Assembly (NCBI GenBank): GCA_020072785.1
Contig: JAIQGG010000002.1
Location: 620,001-684,000 of the forward strand
Length of the DNA: 64,000 nt
Reading direction: 5' to 3'
Origin: Terriglobia bacterium
GTDB taxonomy: Bacteria > Acidobacteriota > Terriglobia > Acidiferrales > UBA7541
The translations under genes and the position numbers were made by a program. The notes beneath the pieces are model-generated. The model had not been told where the DNA came from. It did not search any database and was given only the letters and a program-made list of their open reading frames with translations. Every line of letters begins with the position of its first letter. The first letter of the stretch is position 1. Below, piece by piece: positions 35,563-43,441 of the stretch.

Positions 35563-36937
35563 TTTTCCGCTCGTCGCGCTCATCTTCCTGCTGGCAGCCG
35601 TTTCTGCCCACGCCCAGACGCCTGCGCCCAAGCCTCGCGCGCGCGACCTCGGCGTTCCCTTCGACGGCGCCCCCGGCCCGCTCAACGCCATCACCGACGT
35701 CTCCGGCGTCACTGTCGGCCACACCACGCTCATTTCCGGGGAAGGGAAGCTGCAGGTCGGCCAGGGCCCCGTGCGCACCGGCGTCACCGCCGTTCTCCCC
35801 CGCGGCAAAGACACCATGATGAATCCCGTTTTCGCCGGATGGTTCTCCCAGAACGGCAATGGCGAAATGACCGGCACCACCTGGATCGAGGAATCCGGCT
35901 TCCTCGAAGGTCCGGTAATGATTACCAATACCCACAGTGTCGGCCTCGTCCGCGACGCCGTCATCCAGTGGCGCGTCGCCCACGGCCAGCACGACCCCAC
36001 TGGTTACTGGTGGTCGCTCCCCGTCGTCGCCGAGACCTGGGACGGCTGGCTCAACGACATCAACGGCTTTCACGTCAAGCCCGAGGATGCTTTCCACGCC
36101 ATCGATTCCGCCAGCTCCGGCCCCGTCGCCGAAGGCAACGTCGGCGGCGGCACCGGTATGGTCTGCAACGAATTCAAGGGTGGCATCGGCACCTCCTCGC
36201 GCAAGCTCGCAGCGAAAGACGGCGGCTACACCGTCGGCGTCCTCGTGCAGTGCAACTACGGCGTTCGCCCCAACCTGCGCATCGCCGGCGTCCCCGTGGG
36301 GAAAGAAATTCCAGAGGACCCCGCCTACGCCTCCGCCCATTTCGACGAACTCGACCGCGGCTCCATCATCGTCGTCGTCGCCACCGATGCCCCGCTCCTC
36401 CCGCACCAGCTCAAGCGCCTCGCCCGCCGCGTCTCTCTCGGGCTCGGCCGCAACGGCAGCATCTCCGGCAATGGCTCCGGCGACATCTTCATCGCCTTCT
36501 CCACCGCCAATCCCGGCGCCGTCAAGTCCGCGGGCCTCGCCACCCTCACCATGCTCCCCAACGACCGCATCGATCCCCTCTTCCAGGCCACCGTCCAGGC
36601 CGTCGAGGAAGCCGTCGTCAACGCCATGGTCGCCGCCGAAACCATGACCGGCATCGATAACCACCGCGTCATCGCCCTCCCCCACGACAACGTAGCCAGT
36701 GCACCGGGCCCGCCGCCCCAGCACACCCGATTCGCGCGCCCCGACACATCCGCACTCCATGCGCATGTCATCCTGAAGCCCCGATGCTTTGTATCGGGGC
36801 CGATCGCAGATTCCGGCCCGGTCGGAAAGGATCTCAACTGTCAGTGTCTGCAATACTTGGCGTTGCGGTTCTTCGGGTGCTTCCCTCGTTCTGCATGTTC
36901 GCCCGGACTCATTCCGGGGACGCTCCGACTTCGATAG
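35543..36937 (+). CDS. Exported P1 (DmpA/BapA-type) self-processing aminopeptidase with aberrant C-terminus
   Basis: A 464-residue precursor. Signal peptide MKNLRANFPLVALIFLLAAV to AHAQ, then the P1 fold. The autoproteolysis site is expected at Gly311-Ser312 in NGSGDIFIAFS, which frees Ser312 as the N-terminal nucleophile. Family members act on short peptides, including beta-peptides and D-amino acid substrates. ATG 35543 lies 20 bases inside the M28 gene, so the two are coupled. Recognisable P1 sequence ends near residue 385 (IALPHDN). The following roughly 79 residues are unlike the family and read through a dispersed intergenic repeat (36767-36838), so the original C-terminus seems to have been lost or overwritten. 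Confidence 0.88.
   Translation: MKNLRANFPLVALIFLLAAVSAHAQTPAPKPRARDLGVPFDGAPGPLNAITDVSGVTVGHTTLISGEGKLQVGQGPVRTGVTAVLPRGKDTMMNPVFAGWFSQNGNGEMTGTTWIEESGFLEGPVMITNTHSVGLVRDAVIQWRVAHGQHDPTGYWWSLPVVAETWDGWLNDINGFHVKPEDAFHAIDSASSGPVAEGNVGGGTGMVCNEFKGGIGTSSRKLAAKDGGYTVGVLVQCNYGVRPNLRIAGVPVGKEIPEDPAYASAHFDELDRGSIIVVVATDAPLLPHQLKRLARRVSLGLGRNGSISGNGSGDIFIAFSTANPGAVKSAGLATLTMLPNDRIDPLFQATVQAVEEAVVNAMVAAETMTGIDNHRVIALPHDNVASAPGPPPQHTRFARPDTSALHAHVILKPRCFVSGPIADSGPVGKDLNCQCLQYLALRFFGCFPRSACSPGLIPGTLRLR
36767..36838. repeat. Dispersed repeat with nested palindrome inside the P1 peptidase tail
   Basis: The outer sequence GTCATCCTGA (36767-36776) and AAGGATCTCAAC (36827-36838) matches the uninterrupted repeat at 57449-57479. 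The interior holds the hairpin GCCCCGAT/ATCGGGGC (36778-36785, 36793-36800) and GATTCCGGCCCGGTCGGAAAGG, nearly the same as the insert at 54967-55035. It therefore looks like one dispersed element carrying another. Confidence 0.65.
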
Positions 36938-37517
36938 CCCGCACGATGAAACGCTTCGGCGCGGGACCAACATAGTCAAACGGGAAGCACGTGATCAGAG
37001 TCAGCTCCCGCCGGTTCGACGGCCGTAAGACCTCCGTGTTTGTGGGTGGGACGACTTCAGTTGATTCCACTCGATACCGATAGGACCCGCTGCTGGTCTC
37101 CAGAGTGATGACGTCTCCAGTTCGAATCTGATGCAAGGGACGGAAGAAGGTGTCCCGATGTCCGGCGAGGGCGACGTTGCCCCATTCCCCCGGCATGGGT
37201 GTTTCGGGGAGATGCCCAACCCCTCGCCGCAGGATTCCGGGCGAATCGCCGTGAAGAACGATGGCTCGAATCCCCACACTCGGTATTTCAATCTGGCCCA
37301 CAGCCTCGCCGATGGTTCGCAGGTGTGGTTCTGCCAGCGGAACATGAAGTTTGAACTTGCGTAACTCGATCGCCTGATAAACTTGCGCGTCCAGAAGGAC
37401 ATACCCGGCGTAACTGGCGGCGAGAACGCCCGTCAAAAGAAAAAAGTAGGACGCCCAGCAAAGACCGATGGAAATCAATCTGCGCGATGCTGAGGGCGTG
37501 CGCCGGGTGGCATTCAT
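36909..37517 (-). CDS. Class D-like sortase
   Basis: A 202-residue membrane-anchored transpeptidase. One N-terminal hydrophobic helix (about 14-42) is followed by the sortase barrel. The catalytic set is visible: His120 in ALAGHRDTFF, Cys177 in LTLITCFPF and Arg189 in PKRFIVRA. Sortases cut LPxTG-type motifs and join the product to an amine acceptor. They are common in Gram-positives and sparse in diderms. It overlaps the VWA gene stop by four bases (ATGA), and an LPKTG protein is encoded at the head of the same unit, so it probably serves that substrate. Its 3' end overlaps the tail of the convergent P1 peptidase gene by 29 bases. Confidence 0.9.
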   Translation of the reverse strand: MNATRRTPSASRRLISIGLCWASYFFLLTGVLAASYAGYVLLDAQVYQAIELRKFKLHVPLAEPHLRTIGEAVGQIEIPSVGIRAIVLHGDSPGILRRGVGHLPETPMPGEWGNVALAGHRDTFFRPLHQIRTGDVITLETSSGSYRYRVESTEVVPPTNTEVLRPSNRRELTLITCFPFDYVGPAPKRFIVRAIEVGASPE

Positions 37518-38518
37518 CGCCGCTCTCCATTGGGTTGGGTCGGCAGCGCTTTTTCCGCCGGTAGGGAATAGCCGGCTCGTGTCCGCACCCGCACCTTGCC
37601 GCGGCCCGGAGCACTTACCCGCACCGTGACCTTCCGGAAGGCATCGCCTTTGATTCTCTTCTCGGGCGCAAACCCCAGCGTGTATTGTTCGCGGAGATCG
37701 CGGGCGATTTCTTTGGCAATCTCGGAGATGCTCTCCCCGGCGCGCGGAAAGAAGGCAATCCCGCCGGTGTCTTTGCAGAGCCTTTCGAGCACCCGCGGGT
37801 TCTCCTCTTCTACGGAGTTCCCCGCCAGGGCGATCGAATAAATCACTGCATGCGCTTGCCTTGCCAGGGCTAGGACGTCCCCATATTTATAATGGCTGGC
37901 ATTATCCCCGCCATCACTCACCAGGATGAGCGCTTTCTTTTCATGCTTGCCAAGTTCTAAGTGCTTCAACCCTGCGGCCACCGCGTCATACAGCGCGGTC
38001 CGGCCCCGGGCCGAAACCGCTGCGACTGCTTTTTCGAGGACTTTTGCATCGCTCGTGAAGGCTTTTCCGTCGAGCAATTCGATGGATACCGTATCGCCAA
38101 AATCCACCACGAACATCTCGTCTTCGGGATTACTCGAATGCGCAAAAGTGGTTACCGCGGTGATCACATCGGGCAGCTTGGGACGCATGCTCCGGCTGTG
38201 GTCCACGAGCAAGCCCACGGTCACTGGAGTATCTTCCTCCACGAACAATGTGATTCTCTGAAGTCTTCCCTTTTCGTAAACCTGAAAATTCGGCTCCTGC
38301 AACCCGGAGACAAACACGCCTTTCTCATCTGTCACGCTTACGGGAAGAACGACGAGATCTGTGCGGACCGTGATCTTGGCCTGCTCCGGAACCCGCGGCG
38401 CAGAAAGCGTTTGCGCGGACCGCAAATCGGCGGAGAACCAGATGGCGCATAGAAGCGCGGACAGCAGGCACATCCCGCCGCGCAGTCCGGGGCGTCGCGA
38501 TCCCTGGAGAGCATTCAT
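37514..38518 (-). CDS. Exported VWA-domain protein (Acidobacteria-type VWFA)
   Basis: A 334-residue protein with an N-terminal signal or anchor (about 10-35), a beta-rich region beginning TVRTDLVVLPVSVTDEKGVFV, and a von Willebrand A domain with the metal site DHSRSMR and SDGGDN. The overall shape matches the VWFA-related family that is expanded in Acidobacteria. VWA domains bind protein partners through a divalent metal. The C-terminal 60 residues (EQYTLGFAPEKRI to RTRAGYSLP) complete the family pattern. ATG 38518 has GGAGG seven bases upstream. It is encoded between the LPKTG protein and the sortase, so a surface or periplasmic assembly role is likely (inference). Confidence 0.88.
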   Translation of the reverse strand: MNALQGSRRPGLRGGMCLLSALLCAIWFSADLRSAQTLSAPRVPEQAKITVRTDLVVLPVSVTDEKGVFVSGLQEPNFQVYEKGRLQRITLFVEEDTPVTVGLLVDHSRSMRPKLPDVITAVTTFAHSSNPEDEMFVVDFGDTVSIELLDGKAFTSDAKVLEKAVAAVSARGRTALYDAVAAGLKHLELGKHEKKALILVSDGGDNASHYKYGDVLALARQAHAVIYSIALAGNSVEEENPRVLERLCKDTGGIAFFPRAGESISEIAKEIARDLREQYTLGFAPEKRIKGDAFRKVTVRVSAPGRGKVRVRTRAGYSLPAEKALPTQPNGERR

Positions 38519-38588
38519 AATGAGACCTCCCCGGGCCGCGGCGGGCAGCAATTCCATCAGGTCCGCGGCCCGAAGGGCCTGCTTCAGT

Positions 38589-39284
38589 CTAAGAGAGTTG
38601 TTTTGCCAGCAGCCTCAGGCCGAAGGCTGCGCCGATGGAGATTGCGCTCAGCAGGCCGATCAGTGGAATCGCGCTGCCGGTCTTCGGCAACTCCTTAGCC
38701 GCTGTCACCGGCGCCAGTGCCGGACTCGGTGCCTGCGCGGCCTGCAACGGAATGGTCTGAATCGCTTCGGCTATCGGCTTTTCTTTCCTTTCCGGCGTTA
38801 TCGCAATGAGCGGAACAGTGGTCAGAGTACTTTCCGTGGGTTCCACGGTCTCTGCGGGCACGACTTCCTTCGATGCCTCGGCCAGTTGGATAGCCCGGGC
38901 CTTCGGATATACGAATTCCTGCCCGAAATTGTCCCCTGGATAAATCCAGGCTTTTAGGGCAACGGGTGATTCGCCCGGCATCTCACGGAACTTGATCACC
39001 GTCTCACCGGTTGGTACCAGCCGGTAATTGGAAATCGCAAGGACTGTCGTAACCAGTTGTGTTTCGTCTTCGTTCCAGATCTGCACGATATGCCGGTTCG
39101 AAGAGGAGTCAAACAGCTTGAACACATAGGTCCCCGCCGGAAGCACTCTTCCGGGGACCTCAGTTGGTTGATCAAAGGTAAAAGTGGTTCTCTTGGTCCA
39201 TTGGTCTGCTTGCGCTGGATTGAAAAACATGCCAGCAAGCAGAGAAAGCATAAGCCCAACAAATACTGCCTTAAGGAAACGCAT
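38589..39284 (-). CDS. Exported protein with LPKTG sortase signal
   Basis: A 231-residue protein: signal peptide (MRFLKAVFVGLMLSLLAGMF, cleavage near AQA before DQW) and a beta-rich domain (about 25-130, TFTFDQPTEVPGRVLPAGTYVFKL). A Pro/Thr/Glu/Ala-rich stalk (about 130-197) precedes LPKTG at 199-203, a hydrophobic helix and a short tail AKQLS. The last three parts form a classical cell-wall sorting signal, unexpected in a diderm. I do not recognise the N-terminal domain beyond similarity to short exported Acidobacteria proteins. ATG 39284 follows AGGAGA; the ORF extends 15 codons further without signal features. It heads the LPKTG-VWA-sortase unit; a GGCCC/GGGCC hairpin lies in the 70-base gap to the VWA gene. 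Confidence 0.85.
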   Translation of the reverse strand: MRFLKAVFVGLMLSLLAGMFFNPAQADQWTKRTTFTFDQPTEVPGRVLPAGTYVFKLFDSSSNRHIVQIWNEDETQLVTTVLAISNYRLVPTGETVIKFREMPGESPVALKAWIYPGDNFGQEFVYPKARAIQLAEASKEVVPAETVEPTESTLTTVPLIAITPERKEKPIAEAIQTIPLQAAQAPSPALAPVTAAKELPKTGSAIPLIGLLSAISIGAAFGLRLLAKQLS

Positions 39285-39688
39285 AGGTAATTTCTCCTGG
39301 AACGCCGGACCTTGACGATCACTGGTCACTCAGCGGTAGCACCTGATGCGAGCACTCCGGTCACACACGCCCTCGTCACAACGTCCGGTCTTTGCTCCTG
39401 CTTTATTTATATCCTTTGCAATGGATAAATCTGTGATCTCTGTCACGCTTCGATGTGCCGCCACGAATGCCCAAAAGTCTTGCTGTTTCTATTTCTTGGA
39501 AGTAAAGGGATCCCTGGCATAAGGTCCGAGAGGAAAGGATTGGGGCTCGGCCTTGCCTGGCTGCCCGCGGCAGTCCGGGTCAGAAGTGGATTTATCGGCA
39601 GTTCTCTCTTCGATAGAGCTGTCGTCCATATGGGCGCTCTCTTTAGGACGCGGCCTGGCAACCCCGGCAGAGGAGGTATCCCGCTGTC
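39285..39688. promoter_or_regulatory. 404-base divergent control region with CRP-like palindrome
   Basis: TGTGA-TCTCTG-TCACG at 39432-39447 matches the CRP/FNR-family pattern TGTGA-N6-TCACA in nine of ten core positions. An AT-rich stretch (about 39402-39431), with TATAAA on the minus strand, lies between it and the LPKTG gene, compatible with activation of that gene. For the plus-strand gene at 39689 an AGGAGG is present at about 39671. No gene is seen in the gap. Confidence 0.4.
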
Positions 39689-40078
39689 ATGCAAATTCTG
39701 AAAGCTGGCGCGCTCTACTTCGCTCTGGTGTTCGGCGCGGGCTTTGTTCTTGGGACCGTTCGCGTGCTTTGGATAGTCCCGCGCTTCGGCACGCGGACAG
39801 CCGAGCTCATGGAAGCGCCCGTCATGCTCGTGGTAACCGTTCTTGCGGCGCGGTGGGTGGCCCGGCGTCTTTCCTTGTCGCCCGCACCGGCGGCCAGGCT
39901 TGCGGTCGGTTTCCTCGCGCTCGGCCTGATGCTCGTCGTGGAATTCACACTCGTACTCGGGCTGCGCGGCCTCACCATCCGCGAATACCTCGCCGCTCGC
40001 GACCCGGTTTCGGGAACGGTCTATTTTGTGCTCCTCGCGATCTTTGCGCTCATGCCCAGTCTCGTGGCTCGAAAATGA
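39689..40078 (+). CDS. Small integral membrane protein of unknown function
   Basis: A 129-residue protein made almost entirely of four hydrophobic helices (about 5-27, 42-58, 68-90 and 108-125), separated by short loops such as RVLWIVPRFGTRTAELME. I do not recognise a characterised family; similar short four-helix proteins are common in proteobacterial and acidobacterial genomes. The ATG at 39689 has AGGAGG 12 bases upstream. The nitrile hydratase operon starts 267 bases further on and has its own promoter candidate, so a functional link is not implied. Confidence 0.7.
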   Translation: MQILKAGALYFALVFGAGFVLGTVRVLWIVPRFGTRTAELMEAPVMLVVTVLAARWVARRLSLSPAPAARLAVGFLALGLMLVVEFTLVLGLRGLTIREYLAARDPVSGTVYFVLLAIFALMPSLVARK

Positions 40079-40228
40079 GATCGCTCATCCGCCCCGATGA
40101 CTGGTGCTCGGTAGATTCATCAACAGGAATCGACGGCGGACTCCATCGGTCGACCCTGCGGCATTTATGGCGTGCGATCCGATTCACACCCTGGTTCCCG
40201 AAAACTTTCCGGCTCCATCAGGCTCTGC

Positions 40229-40257
40229 TTGACACCGCCCGGAACGTGGTCAATCAT
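40229..40257 (+). promoter_or_regulatory. Promoter candidate for the nitrile hydratase operon
   Basis: TTGACA at 40229-40234 and AATCAT at 40252-40257 are separated by 17 bases, a perfect -35 and a 4/6 -10, 88 bases before the alpha-subunit ATG. No operator-like symmetry is obvious around it. Confidence 0.4.
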
Positions 40258-40345
40258 GATGCGCTGCAAGTGCTGAGCGCTGTCCCTTCCGCCGCCGCTT
40301 GCGCTTGGCTGGAATCCTCAGAGGGGACTGGGAGTAGATGGTCTG

Positions 40346-40969
40346 ATGCACGACCATGATCACAGCCACCAGGCGGTTCCTTCCGACCCTGCCTTGCGCG
40401 TCAAGGCCCTCGAATCGCTGTTGGTCGAAAAGAAGCTGGTCGATCGCGCAGCTCTCGACGCGTTGATCGATACCTACGAGCACAAGGTCGGTCCGCGTAA
40501 CGGCGCGCGCGTGGTCGCGCGGGCCTGGGTGAATCCCGCCTACAAGCAGCGCCTGCTGACCGACGCCGACGCCGCCATCGCGGAGCTCGGCTATGGCGGC
40601 TTGCAGGGCGAGCACATGGTGGTGGTCGAGAATACCCCCAAGCTGCACAACCTGGTCGTTTGCACGCTGTGCTCCTGTTATCCCTGGGCGGTCCTTGGTC
40701 TCCCGCCGGTCTGGTACAAGTCCGCGCCCTATCGCTCCCGCTCGGTGATCGACCCGCGTGGCGTGTTGCGCGAATTCGGCCTGGAGCTGTCGCCGCAGGT
40801 CGAGGTTCGCGTTTGGGACAGCACCGCCGAGGTGCGCTACCTCGTCTTGCCCGAGCGGCCCTCCGGCACGGAACAACTCAGCGAGGAGGCCCTCGCCGCC
40901 TTGGTCACCCGCGATTCGATGATTGGCGTGGCCAGGCTCATGCCCCCGGCTCAGGGAGGCCGCTCATGA
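40346..40969 (+). CDS. nthA: Nitrile hydratase alpha subunit, cobalt type
   Basis: A 207-residue subunit that binds the active-site metal. The claw motif VCTLCSC (Cys106, Cys109, Ser110, Cys111) is present; Thr after the first Cys marks the cobalt class, whereas iron enzymes have Ser. The two later cysteines are normally oxidised to sulfinic and sulfenic acid. The following [15 protein letters not shown] segment is canonical. The enzyme hydrates nitriles to amides in the cytoplasm. A His-rich N-terminus (MHDHDHSHQ) could help metal delivery. Its stop overlaps the beta-subunit start (ATGA). No amidase gene is in this window, so the amide product must be handled elsewhere. Confidence 0.96.
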   Translation: MHDHDHSHQAVPSDPALRVKALESLLVEKKLVDRAALDALIDTYEHKVGPRNGARVVARAWVNPAYKQRLLTDADAAIAELGYGGLQGEHMVVVENTPKLHNLVVCTLCSCYPWAVLGLPPVWYKSAPYRSRSVIDPRGVLREFGLELSPQVEVRVWDSTAEVRYLVLPERPSGTEQLSEEALAALVTRDSMIGVARLMPPAQGGRS

Positions 40970-41625
40970 ATGGCGTGCATGACATGGGCGGCATGCACGG
41001 CATGGGCCCGATCCAATGCGAAAAAAACGAACCCGTGTTCCATGCGCGTTGGGAAGCCCGCACGTTCGCGTTGTTGTTCGCGATGGGTGCCTGGGGTAAG
41101 TGGCCGCTGGACGCCCTCCGGCACCAGATTGAGCTGATCCCCCCGGCAGAATATTTGCGCGTGTCCTACTACGAGAAATGGATTACCGCATTGGTCGAGC
41201 TAATGGTCAAGGCCGGCCTGGTGACGCGGGCGGAGGCCGAAAGCGGGACGCTGGCATTTGGTTCGCCCCGGTTGAGCCCGGCGCTCTCCGCCGATCAGGT
41301 GCCCCAAATGGTCGCGAGCGGCGGACCCACGAATCGCAACGTCCCGGCAGTTCCGCGCTTCCGGGCCGGCCAGCGCGTCCGCGCCCGCAACATGCATCCG
41401 GTCGGCCACACTCGCCTGCCGCGCTATGCCCGAGGAAAGCTGGGCACCCTTGCTCGGGACTATGGCGTCTTCGTTTTTCCGGACACCAACGCTCATGACC
41501 TCGGCGAGAAGCCCCAGCATCTCTACTCGGTGCGCTTCGAAGCGCGCGAGTTGTGGGGCGAGCAGGCTGCGCCGCACGACGCTGTCTATGTTGATCTCTG
41601 GGATGACTACCTTGAGCCAGCCTGA
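40966..41625 (+). CDS. nthB: Nitrile hydratase beta subunit
   Basis: A 219-residue subunit with the family start [15 protein letters not shown], the helical N-terminal domain ([22 protein letters not shown]), a linker and the SH3-like C-terminal domain ([29 protein letters not shown] to [11 protein letters not shown]). It completes the active site of the alpha-beta dimer. Both the four-base overlap with the alpha gene and the GGGAGG before it support coupled translation. The next gene starts 23 bases before its stop. The gene order alpha-beta-accessory differs from the beta-alpha-accessory order of the Rhodococcus rhodochrous cobalt enzymes. Confidence 0.95.
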   Translation: MNGVHDMGGMHGMGPIQCEKNEPVFHARWEARTFALLFAMGAWGKWPLDALRHQIELIPPAEYLRVSYYEKWITALVELMVKAGLVTRAEAESGTLAFGSPRLSPALSADQVPQMVASGGPTNRNVPAVPRFRAGQRVRARNMHPVGHTRLPRYARGKLGTLARDYGVFVFPDTNAHDLGEKPQHLYSVRFEARELWGEQAAPHDAVYVDLWDDYLEPA

Positions 41626-42010
41626 CCCCATTCGCGAGCCCGAGAACCTGGCGGCCCTGCCGCGCCTCCCGCGCGATGCGGGCGGGCCGGTCTTTGCCGA
41701 ACCCTGGCAGGCCCAGGCCTTCTCACTGGCCGTCTCGCTCTCCGCGCAAGGGCATTTCACCTGGAAGGAGTGGGCGGCCGCGCTCGCGGACGAACTCAAG
41801 GCCGCCGCCAGTCGCGGCGAGCCCGATGACGGCTCGCGCTACTACCACCACTGGCTGGCCGCTCTCGAGCGTCTGGTCACGGTCAAGGGCTTGTCCAATC
41901 CGGCCGCGCTGCTGGCGCGCAAGGAGGCTTGGGCCGAAGCCTACCGCCGCACCCCCCACGGGAAGCCCGTCGAGTTGAGCGCCGCCTCTAGCGGACAAAA
42001 GCGCCCTTGA
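41603..42010 (+). CDS. Nitrile hydratase accessory protein (p14K/NhlE-like cobalt chaperone)
   Basis: A 135-residue protein related to the N-terminal domain of the beta subunit (VFAEPWQAQAFSLAVSLSAQGHFTWKEWAAAL, then HHWLAALERLVTVKGL). In cobalt nitrile hydratases the matching protein escorts the alpha subunit and helps insert and oxidise the cobalt centre by subunit swapping. I chose ATG 41603, which overlaps the beta gene by 23 bases; the open frame further upstream is antisense-like. It is the last gene of the operon; the convergent GcvT-like gene ends 35 bases beyond. Confidence 0.85.
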   Translation: MTTLSQPDPIREPENLAALPRLPRDAGGPVFAEPWQAQAFSLAVSLSAQGHFTWKEWAAALADELKAAASRGEPDDGSRYYHHWLAALERLVTVKGLSNPAALLARKEAWAEAYRRTPHGKPVELSAASSGQKRP

Positions 42011-42045
42011 ACTGACGTCCGGCATTTGCGGGCCAGTACGCCAGT

Positions 42046-43254
42046 TCAGAGGACCGGCACCGCCGTCTTGCGTTTCGGATTGAAGAAGGGCAGCGCCACT
42101 ACCTTCGCCGCGACCGCCTGCCGCACCGCCTCCACCGTCAATTCCATCTGCAGCACCGTCCCCGGTTCGGAATACTCCCGCGCCACGCTCGCCAGCGCGA
42201 TCATCCTCTTCAGCGTCGGCGACCACGTCGTCGACGTCGCCTTCCCCGCCTGCTTGCCTCCGCGCCCCGGGCAATAGACCGGCACGGCCACCCGCGACGC
42301 CGTCCCCGGCACCTGCGGCGCCAGCCCCATCTTCTCGTAGCGCTCCTCGACCTCCGTCCAATCAATCTCCAGCCCCACCAGCGCCCGCGCCGCTCCCGTC
42401 TTCTGCTCCCGCAGCAGCGCCTCGCGCCCCACGAAGCTCTCTTTCTTCAAATCCACCAGTTTCCCCAGCCCGATCTCCGCCGGCGAATATTTCTGCTCTT
42501 CGATCAGCGCCTTCTTGCTGGAAAAATAATCCACTTCGATCAGGATCAGCCCTGCCTCGATCCGCGCGATGTCCAGCGCGATCATCCCCGCCGGATGAAT
42601 GTCCCACGCCCGGCCCTTGCCCATCAGCTCGTCCCACACCTTCACCGCGTCCTGCCACGGCATCCAGATCTCGAATCCCAGGTCCCCGGTGTATCCCGTG
42701 CGCGAAATGTCCACCGGCACGCCCGCGATCTTCCCGTGCGTTACCCGGAAATATTTCAGGTTGGCGATCTCCGCCTCCGCCACCGCCTGCAGCAGCCGCC
42801 CGGAGGTCGGCCCCTGCAGCGCCAGCGCCGCCACGCTCTCCGAAATATCCTCGATCGTCACTTCCAGCCCCAGCGCGTTCTGCCGGAACCACCGCAGGCT
42901 CGGGTCCGCCGCCGTCCAGCGGTACTCGTTCTCTCCCAGGCGCGTGATCGTCCCATCATCAATGACCTTGCCCTCGGGGTCGCACCAGCAGCCGTAGATC
43001 ACCTGGCCCGCCGCCACCTTATTAACGTCCCGCGTGATCACCCGGTTCACGAATTTCGTCGCGTCCCGCCCCGTCACCCGGTATTTGAACAGCGGCGAAA
43101 TATCGATCAGCGCCGCCGAGTTGCGGATCGCGTTGTACTCGTGCTCGTGGTGCATCTCATACACGCCCACCGTGTAGTACCCCGACCACTCCCGGTAGTT
43201 CAGGCTCTCGCACAGCGCAAAGGTTCTCTCGTGAAACGCGGTTCCGACGGGCAC
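42046..43254 (-). CDS. GcvT-like aminomethyltransferase family protein
   Basis: A 402-residue protein of the glycine-cleavage T-protein/GcvT family: an N-terminal folate-binding fold (RNSAALIDISPLFKYRVTGRDATKFVNRV), the ISRTGYTGDLGFEI segment, GMIALDIARIEAGLI and a C-terminal barrel. Members take methyl or aminomethyl groups to tetrahydrofolate from glycine, sarcosine, dimethylglycine or methylated aromatics. There are no gcvH or gcvP genes nearby, so a stand-alone demethylase-type role is as likely as glycine cleavage. GTG 43254 has GGGAGG six bases upstream; the 33 residues read before it are not conserved-looking. Confidence 0.85.
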   Translation of the reverse strand: MPVGTAFHERTFALCESLNYREWSGYYTVGVYEMHHEHEYNAIRNSAALIDISPLFKYRVTGRDATKFVNRVITRDVNKVAAGQVIYGCWCDPEGKVIDDGTITRLGENEYRWTAADPSLRWFRQNALGLEVTIEDISESVAALALQGPTSGRLLQAVAEAEIANLKYFRVTHGKIAGVPVDISRTGYTGDLGFEIWMPWQDAVKVWDELMGKGRAWDIHPAGMIALDIARIEAGLILIEVDYFSSKKALIEEQKYSPAEIGLGKLVDLKKESFVGREALLREQKTGAARALVGLEIDWTEVEERYEKMGLAPQVPGTASRVAVPVYCPGRGGKQAGKATSTTWSPTLKRMIALASVAREYSEPGTVLQMELTVEAVRQAVAAKVVALPFFNPKRKTAVPVL

Positions 43255-43441
43255 GGTATCCTCCCAGTTCCCCTGCCGGCGCACCGCGCCGCAGGGCATC
43301 CGGATTATAGGTGCGAACTCCGCGCCCCCGCAAGACGCCCGCAGTCCCGGCACTCCGTTAGCGGGTTAGTTTCCGATCACCGCGCTAATCGGGCATTGGC
43401 TCCATTGTCTGCTGGGAAACCCTGTTGTGAGCAGCTCACGT

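Noticed and set aside
33304-36000. Minus-strand open frame (about 898 codons) across the M28 and P1 peptidase genes
   Set aside because: Same codon-bias effect; both plus-strand genes have intact catalytic motifs.
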